The notes beneath the pieces are model-generated. The model ran no database searches. It was not told the origin of the DNA and saw nothing but the letters and a program-made list of their open reading frames with translations. From an uncultured Rhodospirillales bacterium (GTDB lineage: Bacteria > Pseudomonadota > Alphaproteobacteria > Acetobacterales > Acetobacteraceae), in assembly GCA_903835235.1 (NCBI GenBank), contig CAILMF010000038.1:1-64000 (forward strand): a stretch of DNA of 64,000 bases, in the 5' to 3' direction. This document shows, one piece after another, positions 40,985-50,748 of the stretch. The first letter of the stretch is position 1, and every line of letters begins with the position of its first letter. Both the position numbers and the translations under genes were made by a program.

Positions 40985-41558
40985 ACCCACCAGCCCTCGG
41001 CCCGCGGCAGCGCTGTGATCCGGCGGTAGCCGTAGCGGCCGTACTCGCCCGCCAGACGCACCACTGCTTCGGTCAAGGGCGCCTCATCGGCTCGCGGTGT
41101 TGGCTGGCGGCGCTGGGTGGAACGCGCCTGGCCCAGCGTACGGCACGCCCGACGCTTGGAGACGCCAAGCGCCGAACGCACGTGCCGCACCCTGGCCCGG
41201 CGACGCTCGGGGCTCAGAAGTTTCCCTCCGCGGCTTCTTTCAGGAGCAGCTTGTCCAGCGTCAATTCAGCCACCGCCCGCTTCAGCCGCGCGTTCTCCCG
41301 CTCCAACTCTTTCAGCCGCCGCGCCCGGTCCAGCTTCAGCCCGCCGTATTCGGCCCGCCAGCGGTAGTAGCTGGCCTCCGATATCCCTAGGCCGCGGCAG
41401 ATCTCGCCCACCGTCTTGGCCTGCGTCAACTCGACCTCAGCCTGCCGCAGCAGCCCGATGATCTTCTCCGGCGTCGTACCTTTCCTTGCCATGTCACAGC
41501 CTCCTTCTCAGGGGGCAATCCTTTCATTTCAGGCGGACCGAGTTCAGGGGGAAGGTCA
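40985..41558 (-). mobile_element. IS3-family element relic 2, truncated
   Basis: In the minus orientation the element starts TGACCTTCCCCCTGAAC at 41558 and carries a complete orfA. OrfB then runs from VRHVRSALGVSKRR through YGRYGYRRITALPRAEGWWV and breaks off near 40985 into recombinase sequence. The DDE residues and the right end are gone. Its orientation is opposite to relic 1, but both were cut inside orfB beside a recombinase gene. Confidence 0.8.
41214..41492 (-). CDS. IS3-family transposase OrfA
   Basis: 92 residues with the same helix-turn-helix (TVGEICRGLGISEASYYRWR) and leucine-zipper plan as the copy at 758-1036, with about ten substitutions. The TGA stop overlaps the start of the orfB frame in the usual IS3 arrangement, where a -1 frameshift would give OrfAB. 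Since orfB is truncated, the protein could at most act as a DNA-binding repressor of related elements. Confidence 0.82.
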   Translation of the reverse strand: MARKGTTPEKIIGLLRQAEVELTQAKTVGEICRGLGISEASYYRWRAEYGGLKLDRARRLKELERENARLKRAVAELTLDKLLLKEAAEGNF

Positions 41559-41675
41559 TTGACTCGTTGTGACTTCTCGTCAAAAATAGTTAACAATTCG
41601 CCGTGGTCTATTCTGCGTGGCGTCGCAGGAATCCCGCAGTTGCGGAACGGCACAACCACAGGCGGCGAGACATCC
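41559..41675 (+). promoter_or_regulatory. Leader of the GloVer/Ig-repeat gene
   Basis: The 117 bp between the IS3 end and the ATG at 41676 contain an A+T-rich patch (GTCAAAAATAGTTAACAAT at about 41578-41596) and the only reasonable place for a promoter. TTGACT occurs right at the IS edge (41560-41565), so the element's end may have supplied a -35 box, but no matching -10 is convincing. Confidence 0.3.
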
Positions 41676-44600
41676 ATGAGCGGTTCCAGCGGCAACGGCA
41701 CTGATCCTGGCACTGGCACCGGCACCGGCGGTGTCGGCTCGGGCGGCGGCCCTGGCATCCCCGGTGGCGGCACTCCGGTTTTCCGCGTGTTGGCGGATTT
41801 CAGCCCGGCTACCGGCACCTTCAGCGGCGCCGGCCTGACCTTCGGCCCCGACGGCACGCTCTACGGCACCACCCAGTTCGACGGCGCCAACGGCAGTGGC
41901 AGCGTGTTCAGCCTGACCGGCGCCGACCACGCCACGCTGACGGTGCTGCACAGCTTCAACTTCGCCGATGGCCTCAACCCGCTGGGCGTGTGGTTCTCCA
42001 CCGGCACCGACGCGCTCTACGGCATCACCATCCGCGGCGGCGCGCTGCAATACGGCACGGCCTTCGTGCTCACCGGCGCCGACCATACCGACTTCGCCAC
42101 CCTGGTGGACCACGGCGCGAATGGCGACGGCGTGGCGCCGCTCGCGGGCTTCACCCTGGATGCCGCCGGCAACCTGTTCGGTACCAATTGGGGCGGCGGC
42201 GATGGCGGCGACGGCGCCGGCTACGGCACCATCTACGAGCTGCTGGGCCCCGACCACGCCACGCTCAGCACCGTGCACAGCTTCACCGGCGGCGATGACG
42301 GCTTCCGCCCGGCCAGCCAATTCGTGGTGGATGCCGCCGGCCGCTTCTACGGCACCACCAGCGGCGATGCCGGCACGATCTTCGAGCTGAGCGGCGCCGA
42401 CCGCGCCACCTTCACCACGCTGCATCACTTCAGCGGCGCCGACGGCTTCTCCGCCCAGGGGCCGCTCAGCATCGACGCGGCCGGCACCATCTACGGCGTC
42501 ACCGCCGGCGGCGGCGGCGGAGGCCAGGGCACCGTCTGGGCCTTCTCGGCCGACCACACCCTGACCACGCTGCACAGCTTCAACGGCGCCGATGGCGCGG
42601 CGCCGCAGGCCGGCGTGGTGGCGGACAGCGCCGGCAACCTGTTCGGCGTCACCACCAGCGGCGGCGAATTCGGCAATGGCGTCATCTTCGAGCTCAGCGG
42701 CGCCGACCACACCACCTTCACGCTGCTGCACAGCTTCACCACCGCCGATGGCACTGCGCCACTGGCCGCCTGGCTGACGCTGGACAGCGCCGGCAACCTC
42801 TACGGCACCACCACCGCGGGCGGTGCCCATGGCGGCGGCACGGTGTTCGAGCTCAGTGCACCCGGCCCGGTCATCCCGCCGACGCCCGCCACCGTGACCC
42901 TGGGCGAGACCGGCGGCACCGCCGGCCTGACCCGCATCATCAGCCACCATTTGCTGGGCCAGAGCACCGGCCTGGCGACCGGCAGCCTGGTGACGATACT
43001 GGACCAGGCCACCGGCCAGGTCGCCGGCACCACCACGACCCAGGCCGATGGCAGCTACGCCGTCGACGCCAGCCTGCTGGGCCAGGGCGCGCACAGCCTG
43101 GTCGCCAGGGTCACCGATGCGTCGGGCCACGCCGTGCTCAGTGCAGCACGGGTCTACACGCTGGACACCGTCGCACCCGGGGTCACCCTGGCGCCGGCCG
43201 CCAGCCTGGCCGGCGCCGCGCCCCTGCAACTGCAAGGCACCGCCGAGGCCGGCAGCACGGTGCAGATCTTCGATGGCGGCACCGCCATCGGCGCCACGGT
43301 GATCGCCGGCCCCAGCGGCGGCTGGAGCCTCTCGCTGTCCCCGACGCCGGGCTTCCACGCGCTGACCGCGCATGCCACCGATGCCGCCGGCAATGTCGGC
43401 ATCAGCGGGATGGACGCGGTGACGCAGGTCGCCATCACCTCCGCCGGTGGCCACTTCAAGAACCCGCCGCAGGTCGTCAGCGGCACCGGCGAGGCCGGCA
43501 GTACCATCCAGCTCTACGACAACGGCGTGAAGCTGGGCGCCGCGCTGGTGGTGGATGCGACCGGCACCTGGAGCACCAGCATCAGGCTGGCTGCCGGGAC
43601 CAACAGCCTGACGGTGCGCGATACGCCGCTGGTGGGCGAGGCGGTCACCAGTGCCGCGGTGCTCTATGTACTGGACAAGCAGCCGCCCGTCGTCACGCTG
43701 GCCAGCAGCGGCGGCCTGACCAACCAGGCGGCGCAGACCGTCTCCGGTACCGGCGAGGCCGGCACCAGCGTGCAGCTGTATGACGGCACCAGGGCCATCG
43801 GCAGCACGGTGACCGTGGGTGCCGATGGCACCTGGATCGCAGGCTTCTCGCTGGCCAAGCAGGGCGACCACGCCATCACCGCGCGGGACACCGACAGCGC
43901 CGGCAATTTCGGTGTCAGCGATGCCGTCGTGTTCAGCTATGACAGCGTCGCGCCGGCCATCGCCATCACCTCCGGCGGCGGCCTGACCCGGTTGGCGGCG
44001 CCGGTGGTGAGCGGCACCGGCGAAGCTGGCACCAGGGTACAGCTGTATGATGGCGGCGTTGCCTCCGGCGCCAGCGTGGTGGTGGACGCAACCGGCCACT
44101 GGACCGCGACCGCGGCGCTGGCGACTCAGGGCGCGCACAGCATTACGGCGCGCGACACGGACGCGGCCGGCAATGTCGGCACCAGCGCTGCATTGGGCTT
44201 CTCGCTGGATACGGTGGCACCGACGGTAACGCTGACCAACATCGGCAAGGCCACCAACCAGCTGAGCCAGACTTTCACCGGCACCGGCGAGGCTTTCACG
44301 GATGTCGAAGTGCTGGACGGCACCACCGTCATCGGCAGCGCCACGGTCAACCGGCAGGGCAAGTGGACGGCAGCCTTCGTCAAATTCTTGCCCGGTGACG
44401 GCACGCATGTCATCAGCGCCCGCGATACCGATGCCGCCGGTAACGTGGGCATCAGCTCCACCACGACCTACACGCTGGACACCACCGGCCCGGCGCTGGC
44501 CATCACCTCGGTGGGACGCACGACCAACCAGGCGAGCCAGGTGGTCACCGGCACCATCGGCCGCGCAGATGCCGGGGCGGTGGTCACCATCCTGGATAAC

Positions 44601-47600
44601 GGCGTCGCCATCGGTTCGACCACCAGCCTGGCCGATGGCAGCTGGTCCGCCACGGTGCGGCTCACCGCCCAGGGCAGCAACCTGGTCAGCGCCTCGGCAC
44701 GGGACGCCGCCGGCAACATTGGCGGCAGCGACCAAATCGGCTTCGTGCTGGACAGCATCGTGCCAGTCGTTGCCATTACCTCACCTGGCGGCCTGACCAG
44801 GCTGCTGGCACCCAGGATGAGCGGCACCGGTGAGGCCGGCAGTACCGTGCAGTTGTATGACGGCGCCGTTGCCTCCGGCGCCAGCGTCAGGGTGGACTCC
44901 ACCGGCCATTGGACCGCGACCGCCGCCCTGGCCGCCACCCAAGGCCTGCATCGCATCACCGCGCGCGACACGGATGGCGGCGGCAATGTCGGCACCAGCG
45001 ACGTATTGAACCTGGTGCTGGATACGGTGGCGCCAGCGGTGACGCTGAACCCCTCCGGGAAGCTGACCAATCAGGCGCAGCAGACCTTCTCCGGCACCGG
45101 CGAGCGCTTCACCTCAATCGAGCTGCTGGATGGCGGCACCGTCATTGGTACCACCACGGTCAACTCGCAGGGCAAGTGGTCGGCAGCATTCATCAGACTG
45201 GTTCCTGGCGACGGCACCCATGTCATCACGGCGCGTGACACCGACGATGCCGGCAACATGGGCACCAGCTCAGCCACGACATTCACGCTGGACACCACGG
45301 GCCCGGCGCTGGCCATCACCTCCGGCGGGCAGGCCAGCAACCAAGCGAACCGCGTGGTTTCCGGCACCATCGGCTTGGCCGATGCCGGCGCGCTGGTCAC
45401 CATCGATGAGGGAGGCGTTGCCATAGGCTCCACCAGGAGCCTGGCCGACGGGAGTTGGTCGGCAACGGTGCGGCTGGCTGGAGAGGGGGACCACCCCCTG
45501 GTCGCGCGAGCCACGGACGCCCTGGGCAATACCGGCTTCAGCGCCAGCACGACCTATGTGCTGGACACCACCGCGCCAACCGTCGCGTTTTCCTCCACCG
45601 GCGCCGCCACCAGCGTGACCAGCCCGCTGCTTGCCGGCACGGTCGGTAATGGCACTGTCGGCGCCATCGTGACCCTGCGCGACACCAGGGCCGGCAACGC
45701 GGTGGTGGGGACAGGCGTGCTGGACGCCACCGGCCATTGGCGCGCGACGGCGCAGCTTGCCGGCGACGGCCTGCACAGCCTGGTCGCCTCCACCACCGAT
45801 GCCGCCGGCAATGTCGGCAGCAGCGCGGCGTTGGCCATCACGCTCGACACCGTGGCCCCCACCATGACGATGACCACGGTTGGCAAGGTGACCAACCAGT
45901 TGCAGCAGACCTTTTCCGGCACCGGAGAGCGCGGGACCAACATCATACTGCTGGACGGCGGGATCGTCATCGCCTCGGCCATTGTCGGCACCAATGGGCG
46001 CTGGAGCACCAGCCCAAACCTGCTGCCTGGGGATGGTGCCCATGTCATCACGGTGCGTGACATGGACGCCGCGGGCAATGTCAGCCCCAGCATCGTCACC
46101 ACCTTCACGCTGGACACCCTGGCTCCCGTCGTCGCCATCAGCACCGCTAGCAACCTGACCCTTTCGCCCAGCCTGACCTTGAACGGCACCGGCGAGGCCG
46201 GCACCACGGTGCAGTTGTTCGACGGCGCCACCGCGCTGGCTTCGGTGAAGGTGGATGCCACCGGCCATTGGGCAAAGGCGATCACCCTGGTCGGCACCGG
46301 ACTGCACAGCCTGGTGGCGAAGGACACCGACTTGGCGGGCAACGTGGGGACCAGCACCGCCGTGGTCATGGACTACGAGACGTCGCAGGTCGGCATCACC
46401 TCCGCGGGCGGGTTGACCAACAAGGCTGCCCATGTGGTGGCTGGCTACGGCAAGGCCGGGACCACGGTGCAACTGCTGGACGGCGTCGAGATCATCGGTT
46501 CCACCACGGTCGATGCCACCGGCCATTGGCGGGCCAACATCACACTGGCCGGGGACCCGTATCATGAGGGTTACCGCGCCCACTTCGTCGTCCCGGTGGA
46601 CGTGATCGGGACCCAGTACATCCCCGGGATTGCGTTGCAGTACCAGTTGGATCCGCTGGCGACGGTCCTGCGCTTCACCTCGGCTTCAGGTGCCACCAAC
46701 CAGCGGGACCAACTGCTGACCGGAACGGCGCGGCCGGAAGATGTCGGTCGGCATGTCATGATCGGTGATACTGCAACCGGTTCGCAGCGGACCGCCATCG
46801 TTCAGGCCGATGGCAGTTGGAGCTTGCTCCACGCGTTTGGTGCCGACAGAGCCTACACGCTGACGGCGACCATGGTTGATGCCATCGACAATACCTGGGG
46901 CGCGACTGAAACCATCATCCTCGACACCGTCGCTCCGCAAATCCGTGGCCTGACCGTTTTGCAGGAATCCGGCGCGGCAACCAACTTTCTCGTCCGTGGC
47001 GCATTGACCCCTGGTGCTGTTGACGCTGGGTCGAGCGTGCAACTCTTCGAACTGGTCGGTCAGGATTATATCCTTGTTGGGTCCACTATTGCCGACGGCA
47101 GCGGGTTTTGGAGCGTCAGAGGACACATCGGCGGCACGGGGTCCCATACTTTCCTCGCGGGGGTGACAGATCTCGCTGGAAATCAATCCAGCGCGACCGG
47201 ATCAGGTAATTTCTACTTCCCGAATGATAATCCGGCTGCCGGCCCTGTATTCATAGTCGACCAGGAGGTCTTAGACTTCAAAGCCCAAAAGGTTCATGTC
47301 TCTGGAAAATTATACACCCATCCGGAAACCAGCGTCGACATCGCCGGGCATCATATTACGAATTTTTCGGTCGATGAAAATACGCCATATTCGCCAAGGT
47401 CACTCGTTTCAAGCATTACCATAGATTTTGATATTGGCTCCGGGATGGCAGTCATTCCTCAAGACTCGAACGGCGTGTGGGGCGACGGTAAATTCTACCG
47501 GGGCGAATTTCAAATAAATAACTCCGCCGCTCGTGTTTATGAGTACTTCGTTGACTCAGGAACTCCAAGCCACACCAATCTAAATTATTCCCCATACCGG

Positions 47601-49553
47601 CCAGTTTTAGTTCAAGGCGTGGCGGATGCGAATATTTTTGTTCAACTCATGGTGGACGGCCGCGCCACTGGCCTGCCGATTCCAACCAGCGAACAATTCA
47701 ACAGGTGGTCAGAGTACGTTCCAATGGTACCGGGCCCCCACACGGTGTACATAAGAGAAATAAGTTCCGAAGCGGGTAGCTTTTTTGGCGCCGTTCATAA
47801 CAGCCCCTCGGTGATTTTTGATTACGAGCCAGCCACCCGCAAGGCTGGCTGGTGGAAGACCAGCGAGACGTTGGTCTTTCCAGGATTGAATGTACTCGAC
47901 GAGAGAGGCCTCCCTCTGGCGGAGGATCCGGTTGCGTTTGATTTTTCCACTGGCAACGCCGCGGGCGTTTCGCCCCGCTTTACCGACATCCGGTTTGGAT
48001 TGATGGGGATGAATCAAGGTGCCCATGCGGTGGTCACCTTCGACAGACAGTTGAACCACACGACAACCAGGGACGTCACCGCAGCTGATGTGTTCGGTGA
48101 AATCGGCAGATTCCTGGACTCCACAAATCATACGGAGTTGGACCTTACGGTCGCGGATCCCCGGTTTCTCTATCTCGGAACAACGTTCGTCGACGTAGTT
48201 GAGCCTTACCAGCCCGATATTTTCCTGGATACCGTGGCGCATAGTACCTCCTCGCGCTCCCTTGTCATTTCAGGGCATGTGACAATGCCAGTTGCGACCC
48301 CGACCGATCTCGGCAACGAAAGACTGAAGGCGGTCCTGCAAAGCGACATTACGCTGTATGATAAGTATGATTCAGCCGTGCTCGGCAGAGCAGCGCTGGA
48401 CAGTTCGGGGCATTGGGAAGCGCGCGTTACTTTCTTAGATGATGGCGCACACGAAATACTCGCCCATATCGCTAATCCGGTCGGAGATACAGCGAACAGT
48501 GAAACCGTTTTGATTACCTTGACCGCACCGCACGCTGCGCCTGCCATCCGTGGCGACTTCACCGGCGAGGGCCATGCCGACATCCTGCTGGTGGGCAGCA
48601 ACGGCGCGCTGGTGCTCGTGGAACCCACCCAGACGGCCGCGCAAGCGAACACGCCGCTCCTCAGCTTCAATACCGGCTTCCTGAAGCCCGCTTCCCTGAC
48701 CTACGGCGCCTTCGGCCTGGACGGCATCGGCGATTTCGATGGCGATGGCCGCGCCGACCTGCTGGTGCACCAGGCCGTGGATGCGCGGTTCCAATATGAG
48801 GTCCTGTTGTCAAACCCGGTCTCGGCCGACCACAGCGTCGACCTGGCCGACCAGATCGCGGCCAACAACCCCGTCGGTTCCTGGGCAGTGCTGAGGCAGG
48901 TGCTGGGTGTCGCCGACTTCAACGGCGATGGCTTCTCAGATGTGGTGCTGCGCGGCAACGACGGCAGCGGCAACCTACAGCTTTGGCTGATGGCCGGTTT
49001 GCGCCAGCCGGTTGTCGTTGACGTCGCCGCGACGGCGACCACCAGCGGTTTCGCCGGCGTTGGCGACTTCAACGGCGACGGAATGGCCGACATCCTCTGG
49101 TACGATGGGACCGGGACGCTTTCGCTGTGGAAGTTCAACAACGCCATAGCGCCAGACGGCAGCCAGACCATGGCGCTGGATGTAATACAGACCGTAAGTG
49201 CTGCAGCACCGGCGGGCTGGTCCATTCGTGGTATCGGCGACTTCGACGGCAACGGCAGGTCGGACATCGTCTGGACCGCGCCGGATGTAAGCCACGCCGG
49301 CCAGACCGATGTACTGATCTGGTTGATGGACGGGCCGACAAGGACCAGCCAGGCGGTGGTTGGTTTCTCACCGGCCGGCGGTTACGACCAACTGGCGGCT
49401 GTCGGCGACTATGATGGAGACGGGCACGCCGACCTGCAGTTCCGCGATGCCAGCGGCAACCTGACCGTTTGGTACATGAACGGCCTCAGTGTCAGCCACC
49501 TTGCCATCGTGGCGCCCACACAGACGGTCGCGGACCTGCTGACCATTGCCTGA
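41676..49553 (+). CDS. Large GloVer-repeat / Ig-like / FG-GAP exoprotein
   Basis: 2,625 residues from the ATG at 41676. The frame is open further upstream, but translated leader and IS-flank sequence there argues against an earlier start. After a Gly/Thr-rich N-terminus with no signal peptide, residues about 30-400 hold repeats of the type YGTTSGGGxxGxGTVFEL plus TLHSFNGADG (GloVer, TIGR03803-like, probably a propeller). From about 410 to 1,750 come roughly a dozen Ig-like modules of about 88 residues (SGTGEAGTxVQLYDG ... ARDTDAAGNVG ... LDTVAP). Residues about 1,765-2,285 are a low-GC segment of unknown fold. The C-terminus (about 2,290-2,625) has four or more FG-GAP/VCBS repeats such as VGDFNGDGMADILWYDGTG, which bind Ca2+ in integrin-like propellers. 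A surface adhesin or matrix protein is likely; its exporter is not evident. Confidence 0.88.
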   Translation: MSGSSGNGTDPGTGTGTGGVGSGGGPGIPGGGTPVFRVLADFSPATGTFSGAGLTFGPDGTLYGTTQFDGANGSGSVFSLTGADHATLTVLHSFNFADGLNPLGVWFSTGTDALYGITIRGGALQYGTAFVLTGADHTDFATLVDHGANGDGVAPLAGFTLDAAGNLFGTNWGGGDGGDGAGYGTIYELLGPDHATLSTVHSFTGGDDGFRPASQFVVDAAGRFYGTTSGDAGTIFELSGADRATFTTLHHFSGADGFSAQGPLSIDAAGTIYGVTAGGGGGGQGTVWAFSADHTLTTLHSFNGADGAAPQAGVVADSAGNLFGVTTSGGEFGNGVIFELSGADHTTFTLLHSFTTADGTAPLAAWLTLDSAGNLYGTTTAGGAHGGGTVFELSAPGPVIPPTPATVTLGETGGTAGLTRIISHHLLGQSTGLATGSLVTILDQATGQVAGTTTTQADGSYAVDASLLGQGAHSLVARVTDASGHAVLSAARVYTLDTVAPGVTLAPAASLAGAAPLQLQGTAEAGSTVQIFDGGTAIGATVIAGPSGGWSLSLSPTPGFHALTAHATDAAGNVGISGMDAVTQVAITSAGGHFKNPPQVVSGTGEAGSTIQLYDNGVKLGAALVVDATGTWSTSIRLAAGTNSLTVRDTPLVGEAVTSAAVLYVLDKQPPVVTLASSGGLTNQAAQTVSGTGEAGTSVQLYDGTRAIGSTVTVGADGTWIAGFSLAKQGDHAITARDTDSAGNFGVSDAVVFSYDSVAPAIAITSGGGLTRLAAPVVSGTGEAGTRVQLYDGGVASGASVVVDATGHWTATAALATQGAHSITARDTDAAGNVGTSAALGFSLDTVAPTVTLTNIGKATNQLSQTFTGTGEAFTDVEVLDGTTVIGSATVNRQGKWTAAFVKFLPGDGTHVISARDTDAAGNVGISSTTTYTLDTTGPALAITSVGRTTNQASQVVTGTIGRADAGAVVTILDNGVAIGSTTSLADGSWSATVRLTAQGSNLVSASARDAAGNIGGSDQIGFVLDSIVPVVAITSPGGLTRLLAPRMSGTGEAGSTVQLYDGAVASGASVRVDSTGHWTATAALAATQGLHRITARDTDGGGNVGTSDVLNLVLDTVAPAVTLNPSGKLTNQAQQTFSGTGERFTSIELLDGGTVIGTTTVNSQGKWSAAFIRLVPGDGTHVITARDTDDAGNMGTSSATTFTLDTTGPALAITSGGQASNQANRVVSGTIGLADAGALVTIDEGGVAIGSTRSLADGSWSATVRLAGEGDHPLVARATDALGNTGFSASTTYVLDTTAPTVAFSSTGAATSVTSPLLAGTVGNGTVGAIVTLRDTRAGNAVVGTGVLDATGHWRATAQLAGDGLHSLVASTTDAAGNVGSSAALAITLDTVAPTMTMTTVGKVTNQLQQTFSGTGERGTNIILLDGGIVIASAIVGTNGRWSTSPNLLPGDGAHVITVRDMDAAGNVSPSIVTTFTLDTLAPVVAISTASNLTLSPSLTLNGTGEAGTTVQLFDGATALASVKVDATGHWAKAITLVGTGLHSLVAKDTDLAGNVGTSTAVVMDYETSQVGITSAGGLTNKAAHVVAGYGKAGTTVQLLDGVEIIGSTTVDATGHWRANITLAGDPYHEGYRAHFVVPVDVIGTQYIPGIALQYQLDPLATVLRFTSASGATNQRDQLLTGTARPEDVGRHVMIGDTATGSQRTAIVQADGSWSLLHAFGADRAYTLTATMVDAIDNTWGATETIILDTVAPQIRGLTVLQESGAATNFLVRGALTPGAVDAGSSVQLFELVGQDYILVGSTIADGSGFWSVRGHIGGTGSHTFLAGVTDLAGNQSSATGSGNFYFPNDNPAAGPVFIVDQEVLDFKAQKVHVSGKLYTHPETSVDIAGHHITNFSVDENTPYSPRSLVSSITIDFDIGSGMAVIPQDSNGVWGDGKFYRGEFQINNSAARVYEYFVDSGTPSHTNLNYSPYRPVLVQGVADANIFVQLMVDGRATGLPIPTSEQFNRWSEYVPMVPGPHTVYIREISSEAGSFFGAVHNSPSVIFDYEPATRKAGWWKTSETLVFPGLNVLDERGLPLAEDPVAFDFSTGNAAGVSPRFTDIRFGLMGMNQGAHAVVTFDRQLNHTTTRDVTAADVFGEIGRFLDSTNHTELDLTVADPRFLYLGTTFVDVVEPYQPDIFLDTVAHSTSSRSLVISGHVTMPVATPTDLGNERLKAVLQSDITLYDKYDSAVLGRAALDSSGHWEARVTFLDDGAHEILAHIANPVGDTANSETVLITLTAPHAAPAIRGDFTGEGHADILLVGSNGALVLVEPTQTAAQANTPLLSFNTGFLKPASLTYGAFGLDGIGDFDGDGRADLLVHQAVDARFQYEVLLSNPVSADHSVDLADQIAANNPVGSWAVLRQVLGVADFNGDGFSDVVLRGNDGSGNLQLWLMAGLRQPVVVDVAATATTSGFAGVGDFNGDGMADILWYDGTGTLSLWKFNNAIAPDGSQTMALDVIQTVSAAAPAGWSIRGIGDFDGNGRSDIVWTAPDVSHAGQTDVLIWLMDGPTRTSQAVVGFSPAGGYDQLAAVGDYDGDGHADLQFRDASGNLTVWYMNGLSVSHLAIVAPTQTVADLLTIA
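43960..45585 (+). repeat. Duplicated three-module Ig-like super-repeat
   Basis: Three consecutive Ig-like modules (marked GGLTRLAAP, then TNQLSQTFTGTGEAFTDVE, then TNQASQVVTGTIGRADAG) occupy about 810 bp. They are followed by a second set in the same order (GGLTRLLAP, TNQAQQTFSGTGERFTSIE, SNQANRVVSGTIGLADAG). Corresponding modules are more alike than neighbours, so the three-module block was duplicated as a unit. Confidence 0.75.
46980..48530 (+). other. Low-GC segment inside the exoprotein gene
   Basis: Base composition drops to roughly 45-55% G+C for about 1.5 kb inside one continuous frame, and codons almost unused elsewhere (for example TTA at about 47313) appear. The encoded part (residues about 1,765-2,285) lacks the Ig repeat pattern and I do not recognise it. 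Both edges return to host-like composition, which suggests a segment acquired from a different source. Confidence 0.7.
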
Positions 49554-49571
49554 CAGTGACCTGCCCCCCCG

Positions 49572-49600
49572 CCGGTCCCGCGTTCATTGCGGGAGCCCGG
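49572..49600 (+). terminator. Hairpin after the exoprotein gene
   Basis: CCGGTCCCGC, loop GTTCATT, then GCGGGA and CCGG with a 2-nt bulge form a 10-bp stem 18 nt after the stop at 49553. No T-tract follows. Confidence 0.4.
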
Positions 49601-50089
49601 TGGTGCTGTAGCCGATATCCTGCGCTGGTTGGAGCGGCCGGGCGGCGGAGCCATCCGGGTAGCGCAGTCGCCCGTGCAGATCGGCATCACCAGGCGCCGG
49701 CTCGTGCAGCACCGTCCTGGGATCAACCTGGAGCAGCTTGCTGGCGCGCCGCTGCGGCATCAGATGGGCCAGAACCTCCGTTAGCCACACGCCGCACCTG
49801 TCTCGAAGCTTTCGACGACGGACAATCGGGGCGCTGCAGGCGCGGATTGGCATCACGACGTCTTTCGCCGGCCTGTGCAGGCTGCCACATCTGAACCTGC
49901 CGCTGGGCCGGGTTGGCGGGCAGCCATGCGGCCTCTCGATCATCGGTTGGCGTGGCTCTGATGAGCGGCTCGTGGCCATAGCCAATGACCTGGCATGGTC
50001 AGGCCTCGGCGTTGTTCGGACTGAACGGTGGGGCTGAGTAACGGAAGCCGACCACTTTGTCGCAACGCCGTTCGGCATAGGCCGTATCC
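49601..50089. other. Gene-free stretch
   Basis: About 490 bp without a coding region that I can support. Short open frames exist on both strands but show no family features. It probably consists of decayed material between two integration events. Confidence 0.5.
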
Positions 50090-50101
50090 TGTCCCCCCAT
50101 C
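50090..50101 (+). other. Degenerate att core, third copy
   Basis: TGTCCCCCCATC matches the tRNA 3'-end core at 107-118 except for one base. The match extends left as ATCC, giving 15 of 16 positions (50086-50101 against 103-118). The recombinase frame crosses it in the same register as at the tRNA. It may be the scar joining units 2 and 3. Confidence 0.5.
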
Positions 50102-50608
50102 GCCATTTACTTGCACCACCAACGCCTCGCCTACACTGCCAGGGCTTTCCGCGTCTCGGGCCCCCTCCGACAGGCGCAAGATCGCCCCCAACTCGCCGCG
50201 AACTTCGACCCGCAGCCGGCCCGCCTCGGGGATCAGCCGGATGGTCTCGACCGACCCGCGCACCCGCTTGCGCAACTCGGCGCCGTCATCGGCGGCCAGC
50301 GCGGGGGTGAACTCGGCCAGGTGATTCAGCGCCTCGCAGACCACCAGGTCGAACCAATGTGCCTCGGCATCGGCCAACAGGCGCTGGTATTCGGGCCGGA
50401 AGCGACTGGCGCCGCTCAGCCTGGCATCCTCGTAGGTGCCTAAGACCTGCCAGCCCAAGGCCTCGGCGAAGCGCCGGCAGGTCGCCTTCTGGTCCGCCAA
50501 CGATTGGGCGTTCTGCAATGGACTGGCCCGGGCGACACCGCCGCGGTGCCCCCTGAGCTGGTTGCGGATCTTCAGGGGTTGCGTAGCGCGTGCCGGGGGG
50601 CGGGCCAT
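50090..50608 (-). pseudogene. Serine recombinase with internal deletion (relic 3)
   Basis: The minus-strand frame from the ATG at 50608 begins with an N-terminal resolvase segment: SLADQKATCRRFAEALGWQV, then EDARLSGASRF and WFDLVVCEALNHL. At about 50320 it jumps in frame to the C-terminal domain ALAADDGAELRKRVRGSVET that in relic 2 lies hundreds of residues further on. The DNA-binding recombinase domain and zinc-ribbon are deleted. The usual serine motif YxRxSxxxQ is degraded to a sequence like ARASPLQNAQ. It ends by reading GDGGTGYGL across the third att-like core. This is a minimal deletion fossil, not an active enzyme. Confidence 0.78.
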
Positions 50609-50639
50609 GGCCGCGCGGGCAAGTGGCGATCCACCATTC

Positions 50640-50748
50640 GTAAGTGTTAAAATTTCATTTGATACAGGATTAATACCACTTAGGCTCTCGCGCAATCTCG
50701 GCAGGTCGCGAGCAGGCCGGCGAGCCAGATCAGCTGCGAAGGTGCAAC
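50640..50748 (+). promoter_or_regulatory. A+T-rich leader of the RTX gene
   Basis: The stretch 50640-50690 (for example GTGTTAAAATTTCATTTG) is markedly A+T-rich against its surroundings and is the likely promoter of the gene starting at 50749. AAGGTG at about 50738-50743 can serve as ribosome binding site. I do not assign -35/-10 boxes. Confidence 0.4.

Noticed and set aside
42880-46600. CRISPR-like or satellite array
   Set aside because: The periodic DNA is explained by Ig-like protein modules in an open frame; the units are too long and diverged for CRISPR. No CRISPR array was seen anywhere in the window.
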